Source: Mucilaginibacter corticis
GTDB lineage: Bacteria; Bacteroidota; Bacteroidia; Sphingobacteriales; Sphingobacteriaceae
Reading direction: 5' to 3'
Assembly: GCF_007558865.1 (NCBI RefSeq)
Contig: NZ_VLPK01000001.1
Coordinates: 248,001-312,000, forward strand
Length of the DNA stretch: 64,000 nucleotides
A program made the position numbers and the translations under genes. Positions 9,590-19,200 of the stretch are shown piece after piece (position 1 is the first letter of the stretch; each line of letters begins with the position of its first letter). Below the pieces are notes generated by a model. That model had not been told where the DNA came from and searched no databases. It saw only the letters and a list, made by a program, of their open reading frames with translations.

Positions 9590-10816
9590 TTATAAATTTA
9601 ATTCTTTTATTTTTCTATACAGCGTTCTTTCTGATATGCCCAACTCATTTGCGGCCAGCTTACGTTTGCCTTTATGTTTTTTCAGGGCCTTACGGATCAG
9701 ATCAGACTCTTTTTCGATCAATGACAACGACTCTTCAACCTCTTCGGCTTCGTGTGTTATGTTATAACCATCATTGTTATTAACGGGTTGTTGTATAGTA
9801 AATTGTTGCTCGGTATTGCCCGGCATCTCAATATCGCGGTACAACTGGTTTATAGCCTGCGATTGATTGGCAAAACCCGGTGTAACGCCGCCGTGTTCAA
9901 TAATATCGGCCACCAGTTTTTTAAGCTCGACCATATCGCGCTTCATGTCAAACAATACTTTATACAGGATATCTCGCTCAGAAAAATCTTCTTTGGCCTG
10001 ATTGCCTATCCGCATTGGTAAATTTTTGCCGTTTGCTTCCTGCGGGATATAGGTCAATAAAGTTTGCCCGGTTATCACGTGCTCACGCTCTAATACAGCC
10101 AATTGTTCGGCCATGTTTTTTAACTGGCGCACATTACCCGGCCAGGAATAGTTGATCAGCACCTGCTGCGCCTCATCATCCAGTTGGATAGGCGGTGTAC
10201 GGTATTTATCGGTAAAATCTGACGTGAATTTTCTGAACAGCAAATAAATATCTTCTTTCCTGTCGCGCAAGGGAGGTATGCGCAAAGGCACGGTATTTAA
10301 ACGATAATAAAGGTCTTCCCTGAATTTGCCGTTCTTTACCGCGTCGTACACGTCAACATTGGTCGCGGCAATAACACGCACATTAGTTTTTTCAACTTTT
10401 GACGAACCAACTTTGATATACTGGCCAGACTCCAACACGCGCAATAAACGCGCCTGTGTACCCAATGGCATTTCAGCGATCTCATCTAAAAATATGGTAC
10501 CACCGTTTACAGTTTCAAAGTATCCCTTACGCTCGCCTACGGCGCCAGTGTAAGCCCCTTTTTCGTGGCCGAATAGTTCAGAATCAATAGTACCTTCAGG
10601 AATGGCACCACAGTTAACCGCTATGAACGGCCCATGCTTGCGCGGACTCATCTGGTGGATAATGTGCGAGAACACCTCTTTACCGCTACCGCTCTCCCCC
10701 GTTATTAAAACAGAGATATCGGTAGGCGCTACCTGGTTAGCAATATTTATAGCCCGGTTTAGCAACGGCGAATTGCCGATGATACCGTAGCGTTGTTTAA
10801 TTTCTTGTATTTCCAT
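9590..10816 (-). CDS. Sigma54-dependent activator without sensor domain
   Basis: 408 aa. The AAA+ domain begins almost at the N-terminus: Walker A GESGSGKE at 40-47, the sigma54-contacting loop as GAYTGA at 87-92 (Tyr for the usual Phe), and Walker B GGTIFLDE at 105-112. The R-finger region and the WPGNVRQL block follow. A linker of about 100 residues leads to a Fis-type helix-turn-helix at about 380-406 (LAANELGISERTLYRKIKEL). No receiver, GAF or PAS domain precedes the AAA+ core, so activity must be set by another protein or by abundance. Co-directional with lptE 5 bp downstream. Target promoters unknown. Confidence 0.9.
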   Translation of the reverse strand: MEIQEIKQRYGIIGNSPLLNRAINIANQVAPTDISVLITGESGSGKEVFSHIIHQMSPRKHGPFIAVNCGAIPEGTIDSELFGHEKGAYTGAVGERKGYFETVNGGTIFLDEIAEMPLGTQARLLRVLESGQYIKVGSSKVEKTNVRVIAATNVDVYDAVKNGKFREDLYYRLNTVPLRIPPLRDRKEDIYLLFRKFTSDFTDKYRTPPIQLDDEAQQVLINYSWPGNVRQLKNMAEQLAVLEREHVITGQTLLTYIPQEANGKNLPMRIGNQAKEDFSERDILYKVLFDMKRDMVELKKLVADIIEHGGVTPGFANQSQAINQLYRDIEMPGNTEQQFTIQQPVNNNDGYNITHEAEEVEESLSLIEKESDLIRKALKKHKGKRKLAANELGISERTLYRKIKELNL

Positions 10817-10841
10817 GCCCCCTAACCCCCTAAAGGGGGAA
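10817..10841. repeat. CCCCCTAA-type palindromic repeat, left copy
   Basis: A run of CCCCC blocks and a GGGGG block beginning with the base next to the ATG of the sigma54 activator. It is the inverted partner of 10926-10950 (near-identical in reverse complement), with an 84-bp spacer. The core CCCCCTAAAGGGGG is itself palindromic. Confidence 0.75.
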
Positions 10842-10922
10842 TAATATAGGTTAGTTTAAGCCCATTACTCAAAAAAGCGAGTTGGGAGTTTATAATTCAA
10901 TTAAATTGTACCATCCCCGCCA

Positions 10923-12365
10923 TTACTCCCCCTTCAGGGGGTCGGGGGGTACTATCGTCCCCATCAAAGTAGCAGTAGTACATCTTTCAGCCAACACGTT
11001 AACATACTGACCCGGTTTATACCTTTCATCAACCGGGAAAACCATCATTGCATTTTGATCGGTACGGCCGGCATAATCGTTTTTTGATTTTTTTGAAAAA
11101 CCTTCTATCAATACCTTCTGCACTTTACCCAATTGGTTTTGCAAACGGATATGCGAATATTTTTGCTGTAAAGCAACGATCTCTGTCAACCTTGCGGCTT
11201 TAACTTCTTCAGGGATATCATCAGCATAACGCTTGGCCGCTAAAGTACCCGGGCGCTCACTGTACATAAACATGTAAGCAAAATCATATTGTACATACTC
11301 CATCATGCTTACGGTTTCTTTGTGTTCCTCGTCAGTCTCGGTGCAGAACCCGGTAATCACATCTGTTGATATCGCACAATCCGGGATGATACGGCGGATA
11401 GCATCTATCCGGTTAATGTACCACTCACGGTCGTAAGTACGGTTCATCAGTTCAAGCACGCGGCTGTTACCTGATTGTACCGGCAAATGGATATAATTGC
11501 AAATATTATCGTATTTAGCAATGGTGTATAAAACCTCGTCGGTAATATCCTTAGGGTGCGATGTAGAAAAACGTACGCGCAGATCAGGGTGGATCAGGGC
11601 GACTAATTCTAACAGATTAGCGAAGTTCACCTTGTCAGTACCATCTTCGTTAGCCCACTTATAACTATCCACATTCTGCCCTAATAAGGTAACCTCACGA
11701 TATCCTTTGTCAAACAGATCCTGGCATTCTTTTACTATCGAGAACGGATCACGGCTGCGCTCGCGGCCACGGGTAAATGGCACCACGCAGAAAGAGCACA
11801 TATTATCGCAGCCGCGCATAATAGAAACAAAGGCGTTAATACCATTACTGTTTAAACGCACAGGGCTGATATCTGCATAAGTTTCTTCGCGGGATAATAA
11901 TACGTTGACGGCTTTTTGGCCGCTGTCAACCTGGTCTATCAGGTTTGGCAGATCGCGGTAAGCATCAGGGCCTACAACTACGTCAACCAGTTTTTCTTCT
12001 TCTAAAAATTTGGCTTTTAAACGCTCGGCCATACAACCTAACACACCCACAACCATTCCCGGATTTTTAGATTTTGCAACCTTAAATTCTTTCAGGCGGT
12101 TACGCACGCGTGTTTCGGCATTTTCACGGATAGAGCAGGTATTGATAAATATCACATCGGCATTGCTGTAATCGCCGGTGGTTTCAAATCCTTTTTCTGA
12201 TAAAATAGAAGCTACTATCTCGCTATCAGAAAAATTCATGGCGCAGCCATAACTTTCAATGTATAGCTTTCGCCCGTTATTTTTACCTGCAACCGCATCC
12301 AGTACCAACGCCTCGCCCTGCCTGCTTTCATCATGTGTTTTGTCCGGAATAACCAAATCCATCAT
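10923..12365 (-). CDS. miaB: tRNA-2-methylthio-N6-dimethylallyladenosine synthase MiaB
   Basis: Radical-SAM methylthiotransferase acting on i6A37 of tRNAs that read UNN codons. The N-terminal UPF0004 domain carries its cluster cysteines in YGCAMN, NTCSIRE and LGCMAER. The radical-SAM motif is CDNMCSFC within [20 protein letters not shown], and a C-terminal TRAM domain contains the YAGRTDQN segment. The reading frame is open to 12398, but a TAnnTTTG element at 12386-12393 lies inside that extension. The ATG at 12365 (or the next codon, 12362) is therefore the likely start, giving about 480 aa. The final eight residues come from an intergenic repeat. Confidence 0.96.
   Translation of the reverse strand: MMDLVIPDKTHDESRQGEALVLDAVAGKNNGRKLYIESYGCAMNFSDSEIVASILSEKGFETTGDYSNADVIFINTCSIRENAETRVRNRLKEFKVAKSKNPGMVVGVLGCMAERLKAKFLEEEKLVDVVVGPDAYRDLPNLIDQVDSGQKAVNVLLSREETYADISPVRLNSNGINAFVSIMRGCDNMCSFCVVPFTRGRERSRDPFSIVKECQDLFDKGYREVTLLGQNVDSYKWANEDGTDKVNFANLLELVALIHPDLRVRFSTSHPKDITDEVLYTIAKYDNICNYIHLPVQSGNSRVLELMNRTYDREWYINRIDAIRRIIPDCAISTDVITGFCTETDEEHKETVSMMEYVQYDFAYMFMYSERPGTLAAKRYADDIPEEVKAARLTEIVALQQKYSHIRLQNQLGKVQKVLIEGFSKKSKNDYAGRTDQNAMMVFPVDERYKPGQYVNVLAERCTTATLMGTIVPPDPLKGE
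10926..10950. repeat. CCCCCTGAAGGGGG repeat forming the 3' end of miaB
   Basis: Inverted counterpart of the repeat at 10817-10841. Read on the minus strand it encodes the last residues of MiaB (PPDPLKGE) and abuts the TAA stop at 10923-10925, so the repeat has become coding. Confidence 0.75.
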
Positions 12366-12385
12366 TCTTATAAAAATTTGAGCAG

Positions 12386-12393
12386 CAAAAATA
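12386..12393 (-). promoter_or_regulatory. Candidate -7 promoter element of miaB
   Basis: On the minus strand TATTTTTG matches the Bacteroidota sigma-A -7 consensus TAnnTTTG, 20 bp upstream of the preferred miaB ATG. I see no convincing -33 TTG at the expected spacing. Confidence 0.45.
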
Positions 12394-12536
12394 CACAAAT
12401 TTTATATACCATGTGACAGATTGGCAGAATTTATCATTTCAAAAATAATCCCATTGTAACAATATTCTGCTAAGGAGTATCTCGTAATTAACAAAACGTC
12501 CTAATTGTTGTTAACCTATTTTAAAGCAACCAATTA

Positions 12537-14396
12537 ATGACCAAAAAGCATACCCGAAAATATACTATCCGCAAATGGCCCATAGTTATATTGGTACTTA
12601 TTTTTGTAATAGCCGGCAGCGGCTGGTATATCTATAACAGGTATTTTGCCGGCGACCAATGGAAGCCCTTGTTACAGGCAAAGCTGAAGGAGATCATCTT
12701 AAAATCAACCGATAGCCTGTATCATATCGAGTACTCTGATTTTGACCTCAACTTAGCATCGGGCAATGCCACGCTCAGCGACTTTAAACTGGTGCCCGAC
12801 TCGGCTGTATACCAAAAGCTGGTAGCTGAGAAAAAAGCGCCCGACAACCTGTTTACACTAAGCGTAAAAAAGCTAAGCATTAAAAACGTTGGGGCTAAAA
12901 AGGCCTACCAGGAAAAAGTTTTGGTAATTGATAATATCTCTATAGATAAACCGGACCTGACCATTGTAAACAAACGGTATAGCTTTAACGATACCGTGAA
13001 GGTAGGTAAGCCTAAAACGCCGTATGAAATAATCAAGAAGATATTTAAACAGCTAAGGATAGATTCTATATCACTTAAAGATATCAGTGTAAAATATATT
13101 AATAAAAGCAACCCGGTAACCAAGCTAACTGCGTTAAAGCACCTGGATATAAATATATCCAATATCCTGATCGACTCGCTATCCGCTTTAGATAATAACC
13201 GCTTTTACTATACCAAAGGCGTTGAATTTATCTTACACGACTATAAGATAGCTACGCCTGACAGCATGTATTACGCTGAGTTGAAAAAGATCTATTTTTC
13301 GACAGCTAAGCGCGAGATCATTTTGGATAAAGTAAGCTTAACGCCGCGTTATAATCATACCGATTTTTACGAAAAGCTGGGCACCTCCGGCGATATCTTC
13401 ACGTTAAAGTTTAAGCAGATAGCCATTATTGATATCGACCTGCAACGCTTTCTGCGCGATCAAAAATTGTATGCCGGTACAATGGGTATTGACAAGGCCA
13501 ACGTACAGATCTACAGCAACAGTAACTATAAAGGCAAAAAATCGATTAAAATAGGTAAAGACCCGCACCAGGCCCTGCAAAAAGTGGCGTTGGATATGAA
13601 ACTAAATAAGCTCAATTTAATTCATAGCGACATTGTTTATTCTGAACTGGACGCCACCACCCAGCAAACAGGTGTAATAACATTCAACACTACTACGGGA
13701 CACTTTTTTAATGTCACCAATGACGAGGATGTTAAAAAAACCAATCCGTTTATGATCGCGCGGATCAGCACTCATTTTATGAACGCAGGCCCATTACAGG
13801 TAAATTTCAAATTTAACCTGAATGCAAAAGACGGGGCGTTTAACTATTCTGGCACATTAGGCAAATTTGATGGAAGGATATTGGATAAATTGGTTAAACC
13901 GTTGGCAATGGTACATGTACGAAGTGCAGATGTAGAACGTTTAAACTTCAATGTAAATGCCAGCAATTATGGCGGTAAGGGCCATTTAGAGTTTTATTAT
14001 AAAAACTTAAATGTAGACCTGCTTAAAAAAGTTGAAGGAAAAAAAGAATTGCAAAGCCAGGGCTTAATATCAAGTATTGCCAATACGCTGATTATTGATA
14101 ACGACAACCCTGACAGCAAAGGCAGATTCAGGCCGGGGCCGATTGACCTTAAGCGCGAGCCTACAACGTCGTTCTTCAGTTTCTTGTATAAAGGTTTGCT
14201 TGATGGTTTGAAACCCAGTGTTGGTTTCACTAAAAAAACAGAGGGCACCGTTAACAAAGTAGTAACTAAAGTAAGTACCTTGGTAGACAAGTTTAACAAG
14301 TTTAAAGCCGACAGAAAACAACGCCGGTTAGAGCGGCAGGCAAGGCGGCAGGCAAAGAAAGACTCGATAGCAAATCTTAAAAAACAGCAACAATAA
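12537..14396 (+). CDS. AsmA-like membrane-anchored protein, first of tandem pair
   Basis: 619 aa. One N-terminal membrane helix (about residues 14-32) is followed by a long beta-rich extracytoplasmic region resembling AsmA/DUF748-type proteins: LKSTDSLYHIEYSDF, then repeated strand patterns such as LSIKNVG and IDNISIDKPDL. The last about 40 residues are very basic (RKQRRLERQARRQAKK). AsmA-like proteins are implicated in lipid movement between membranes or in envelope assembly; applying that here is an inference. A paralogue of similar length starts 9 bp downstream, so the two are probably co-expressed. Confidence 0.7.
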   Translation: MTKKHTRKYTIRKWPIVILVLIFVIAGSGWYIYNRYFAGDQWKPLLQAKLKEIILKSTDSLYHIEYSDFDLNLASGNATLSDFKLVPDSAVYQKLVAEKKAPDNLFTLSVKKLSIKNVGAKKAYQEKVLVIDNISIDKPDLTIVNKRYSFNDTVKVGKPKTPYEIIKKIFKQLRIDSISLKDISVKYINKSNPVTKLTALKHLDINISNILIDSLSALDNNRFYYTKGVEFILHDYKIATPDSMYYAELKKIYFSTAKREIILDKVSLTPRYNHTDFYEKLGTSGDIFTLKFKQIAIIDIDLQRFLRDQKLYAGTMGIDKANVQIYSNSNYKGKKSIKIGKDPHQALQKVALDMKLNKLNLIHSDIVYSELDATTQQTGVITFNTTTGHFFNVTNDEDVKKTNPFMIARISTHFMNAGPLQVNFKFNLNAKDGAFNYSGTLGKFDGRILDKLVKPLAMVHVRSADVERLNFNVNASNYGGKGHLEFYYKNLNVDLLKKVEGKKELQSQGLISSIANTLIIDNDNPDSKGRFRPGPIDLKREPTTSFFSFLYKGLLDGLKPSVGFTKKTEGTVNKVVTKVSTLVDKFNKFKADRKQRRLERQARRQAKKDSIANLKKQQQ

Positions 14397-14405
14397 CACA
14401 GGTAG

Positions 14406-16214
14406 ATGGCGTTAAAGATCCTGAAGCATAAATGGCACAAAGTAACGCTTATCTGTTTCGCAATATTTTTGGTATTACTTTTTGGAGCGGCGTTTTTTCT
14501 GAACCGTCACTGGTCGCCTATCTTTTCAGATAAGATCAAAAGCGCGGTATTAACAAGTACCGACAGCTTGTATAATGTTGATTTTTCAGCTGCCGAACTC
14601 AATGTGCTTGAAGGTAAGATCGTTATTTATAACATTGATCTTAAAATTGATACCGACGTTTACAATCGCCTCAAAAAACAACACCTTGCCCCAAATAATT
14701 TAACTACCGTACATTTAAAACGGCTGGTACTATCGCACATTCATCCTTTTAAATTATATTTTCAGCATAAGCTGGATATTGACCGGATCATCTTTACCTC
14801 GCCCGAGATACATACCAGCTACCAGCTTAACCATACCAAAGACACCGTAAATAAAGACAACCGGACCACCTGGCAAAAAATATCCAAGTCATTAAAATAT
14901 ATCCACGTTGGGGATATTTTTTTCAATGACGTTAAATTTAAGTACGACGATTATTCGGGCAATAAGCTGGTGATATCTGAATTGAAGGAGCTAAATCTTC
15001 AGGCTAATGAGCTACTGATAGATTCGTTAACTCAAACAGATACCTCCCGAATGCTCTTTTGCAAAGACATTGTAGCCGATGTTTACAATTATAAAGGCAA
15101 AACCATGAATGGCTTATATAGCTATACCATTAATCGCCTCAATTTTTCAACCCATACGTCGCAATTAAATGTAGAGGGCGTTACCTTAAAGCCGGTGGCT
15201 AACTTTTTTAACAAGAGTACAAAAGAGCGATTTACAGTAAAACTGGATTCGATACAGCTTAATCATTTTGATTTTATAACTTATCATAAATATCGTTCTG
15301 TGTCGGCGTCAAGCTTAGTTGTAGCCAATGGCAGCCTTGATGTTTTTGCAAACCCCAACGGTGTTAAAACTACTAACGATAAAATAAAAAGCTTCCCTAA
15401 CGTTGCCATATACCTGTTAAAAACCGATTTAAAGATAGATAGCATCCGGATCAGAAATCTTGATGTAAGTTATGGTGAATACAATAAAAAGTCGGACCAA
15501 AACGGGGCTATTACATTTAACCATACCAATGCTGAATTTTTAAACCTGACTACCAACCAGGCGACCCGGCAAAGAAACAATTGGTTAAAGGCGCATGTAA
15601 CCAGTCGCTTTATGGACCGCGCCAAATTTGAAACCGACCTTACCTTTAACTTAACCGATAAAGACGCGGCCTATACTTACAAAGGCAGCTTAACGCCAAT
15701 GGATCTGGGGGCTTTAAATGGCGCTACCGTTCCGTTTGCCATGGTTAAGATCACATCGGGCACATTAAAGGGGTTTAACTTTGATTTTAAGGCAGACCGT
15801 AAAGCATCTGTAGGTAAGGTTACCATATTGTACAATGACCTTAAGGTTAAATTATTAAAAAACGATACCGTTAATCAAAAGCTTAAGGGCAAGTTGTTCG
15901 CCTCAATGTTCGCGAACATATTTATACTAAAGCATAACAATCCGGACGATCCCGGTGGCATCCCGCGGTCATTTAATGTAAATTTTAAAAGGCCGGTAGA
16001 TTTTCCTTTTTTTAAAACGATATGGCATAGCTTGCTTTTGGGCATTAAGCCCGCAGTTGGCTATGATGAAAAAACACAAAAAGCCGTTAAAGCCCGTATG
16101 GCAAAAGGCGAGATAGATAAAAAGAACCGTAAAATAAAAAAGCAGATCCGCCAGCGAAAAAGAGCCGAACGTAAGCTAAAAAAAGAACGTGAGAAGGCGG
16201 CTAAGCATAAGTAA
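14406..16214 (+). CDS. AsmA-like membrane-anchored protein, second of tandem pair
   Basis: 602 aa, same architecture as the upstream gene. A membrane helix at about residues 11-32 precedes the matching opening LTSTDSLYNVDFSAAELN, a beta-rich body, a shared block near the end (KHNNPDDPGG here, DNDNPDSKGR upstream), and a Lys/Arg-rich tail of about 50 residues. Identity between the pair is low to moderate, so the duplication is old. It converges on sprA, with only 23 bp between the two stop codons and no obvious terminator hairpin. Confidence 0.7.
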   Translation: MALKILKHKWHKVTLICFAIFLVLLFGAAFFLNRHWSPIFSDKIKSAVLTSTDSLYNVDFSAAELNVLEGKIVIYNIDLKIDTDVYNRLKKQHLAPNNLTTVHLKRLVLSHIHPFKLYFQHKLDIDRIIFTSPEIHTSYQLNHTKDTVNKDNRTTWQKISKSLKYIHVGDIFFNDVKFKYDDYSGNKLVISELKELNLQANELLIDSLTQTDTSRMLFCKDIVADVYNYKGKTMNGLYSYTINRLNFSTHTSQLNVEGVTLKPVANFFNKSTKERFTVKLDSIQLNHFDFITYHKYRSVSASSLVVANGSLDVFANPNGVKTTNDKIKSFPNVAIYLLKTDLKIDSIRIRNLDVSYGEYNKKSDQNGAITFNHTNAEFLNLTTNQATRQRNNWLKAHVTSRFMDRAKFETDLTFNLTDKDAAYTYKGSLTPMDLGALNGATVPFAMVKITSGTLKGFNFDFKADRKASVGKVTILYNDLKVKLLKNDTVNQKLKGKLFASMFANIFILKHNNPDDPGGIPRSFNVNFKRPVDFPFFKTIWHSLLLGIKPAVGYDEKTQKAVKARMAKGEIDKKNRKIKKQIRQRKRAERKLKKEREKAAKHK

Positions 16215-16237
16215 ACACATTAATTTTCCTATCATGC

Positions 16238-19200
16238 CTACTGCAATATCAACTTCAAATTAACCCCGAAGTTGGTGAATGACGTATTGAAGGCCTGCGA
16301 GGTAAATGGCTTGGTGAGATTAGAATCATAAAACAGGTTCAGGATAAACCGGTCGCTTATGGTGTAGTCTATCGACGGGCGATAGGTAATATTCTGTGCG
16401 CCCGACGAGATCTGCGCTGCGGTAACATCTGCCTGGTATATCAGCGTTTTGTTGTCGCGTAAAGCAAAGTCAAGCTTAAAGTTCAGATCATTTTTAAGGA
16501 TCAGGTTGTCAAACATCCCGAAAGGGAACCTGAAATTCTTGGTTTTATAACCAAAGCCAAACGTTATTACATTTTCGTTTTGCTGGGTAAGCTGGCTGTT
16601 TAATAGGCTCAAGCTAAGAGCACGGCTCTGGCGGTATTCAAAATTAGCCGTTACATTATTTTTAAACCTTACGTCGATACCCAACAATGGAACAAACTGC
16701 TCTAAAATGGTGATCTGAGAGAACTGGTACCGCGGCAGGAAATCATTATTGACATCCCTGGCGCTGGAAGCACCGCCGGTTTCCTGGTATTGCAGCAGGG
16801 TATTGTAGCCGGTTACCGTATACGCCGACTGGTATCCATGCCTGATATCGAACGAGTCAAAAAACTCCTGGAAAAACGGCATACGGCCCAAACCACTGTA
16901 AGTGATCTGCCAGTTTGGTATCGGGATACTGGGGAACTGTGTCAGGCTTGCATTCGACGCATCTTTACCTGTATATGCCGCCAGGAAGGCAGGCACCAAT
17001 ACGTTTTGCGAGTTAGGGCCATAACCATCGGCATAACCGCTGGGCAATAAGGCTGTAGAGTTTGGATTGGAAAGGCCCAGGCGTTTTGAGATCTCGGTAC
17101 GGTTATCTAAAAACTTCTGGAACGGCGCCGAGGTGTTGTTCACCCCTTTCTCCTTTGAAAAAGCCGTGGCCAGCGACAGGTATGAAACACTATAATCGCC
17201 TGTGGTTACAGGTGCCAGGTTCTCGAATGAATTGGTGGTGCTTAAATATTTAAAGTTGGTTTGATAAGTATGGTCTTGTGTTTTAAAAGCACTTAACTGT
17301 ATCCTCAGGTCTGATATAGGCTCAACACTGGCTTTAAGGTGCAGGTCCTCGCTGACAGATTGCACGTACAACTGATTTTGCAGTGTATCGGTCGAGATCC
17401 AGTTGTTGGCTATCGCCCTGTTGCGGATATCTGCCTGGCTGCCCAGCAAAAAGCCTATGCCTGGCGCGTCATAGCTTAAATCCTCGCCAAATAAATTTGA
17501 ATGTGGTAAATATCCCGGCAAAAACGTACCGTCAGACCGGGTGTACGACGCGTTGATATTTTTAACACTCGTTATGAATCCCACCAGCAAACGGGTAAAT
17601 AAATCATTTTTAGGATTAGTGCCATTTTTGAAATAAGGGATCTTGTTGTACAAAGTCACAAAATTAAGCGCCGGGTCCAATTGGATCTTACGTGCATTCT
17701 GGATGCTGTTACCTACGTTAAATTGCGGGTCGCCAATAGCAAACTCAGGGGCCGCCTGCCAGGTAAAGTTGGTGCTGTAATGGGCCACCAGGGCGGTCCA
17801 GTCCATATACGGGATCTTGTTGAGCGGTACGATATAGTTTATGTTAAACGTGTGGTTATAATTGGTGGTACGCCCCAGCTTGCGGATATTTTGCCAAAGT
17901 GTATCTATCTTTAATCCGTCCAAACGCCCGTAAGGCTCGTCAACTACCGATAAATTGGTAGCGTCAATATCCATGGTTAATGATTTGGTAAGATTCCACC
18001 CTATACCGTAAACACGGGTAATGTTAAAGTTTTTGTTGAATGTTGTCGGCACCAACACGGGGTTATCCGGGTCGTTATTACGCAATGAATTTTCAGAGTA
18101 AAAACGATCGAAATTAATACTAAAGTTCAGCCTCGTCGGTGCAAGGCTAAAGTTAATATCCCTGATCAGCGCCAGCGTGTTTTTCTTGATGATCTTGGCA
18201 AACGGGCTGACATATTTAGGTTGATTGGCATAATTATAGGCCAATGCTACGTGATACGTTTTCTCCAGATCATTCTCTGTGGTAAAATCATGGTGGGTAT
18301 ATTCAGTATACGCGTAGGTGGCATTAAAATTTTCAACGTCATAAACATGCACAGCAGTTGTGGCGGTAGACCGTTCTTTATGCACATTGGTAAAGTTCAC
18401 GCTTTTGCGCACGGTATAATCCTCGGCGGCATTTTTTATCGAGTCGCGCTCTTTGGTTGACGTTGCCGAATTAAGCGTTTGCTTCAGTAATATATCAGGC
18501 TGTGCCGGATCATACTGCGGCATATTTACCTGGTTTGATACGTTCACATAAGCCGGGATCTTAATGCCCGCTTTAGTCGGGAAAAATCGACCCAGGTCCA
18601 TATTGGCCGATATATCATACCCCTGGTTATCGCTCAATTGCCTGTCCTCCATTTTTGAGTCGAGCGTACCAAACCCAGCGGTACTTTTATTGCCGGATAC
18701 GGTGACATTGGCAAAGTCGGCCAGCTTAAAATCGGCACGCCCTACGGCCGCCCAGCCGCCTTTGTTATCAAAATCGGTAAGCCGTAGTTCATCAAACCAA
18801 ACCGTTGCCGATTTACTTAAACCATCATCCACCCCGCTCGGAGAATTAGCACGGTAAGGGTTACGCACCCCTAGCATAACCGTTCGTAGCCGGCTAAGAT
18901 CGGGTACCCCCATAATGGTAATTTTATTGCGCCCGTTAGCGTACACAAAAGGCTTGTTCATTGGCCACGGCAAGCCGTTAAACTTGGCCCTGTTTCGGGC
19001 CAGTTTGGCATCTGTAAGTATAGACAGGTCTATATCCAGCTGGTTGGCATCGGGCCAGATAGAGTTGGCATTGGTTGTGCCGGGCTGGGTTACCACCAAC
19101 GGAATCTCGTATTCATAATAGTTATCCTGGTAATCGGCGCCTAAACGGATAAACGCGCTTACATCATTATCCTTCAGGCTGGTCTGGTCGGCCTCGGCGT

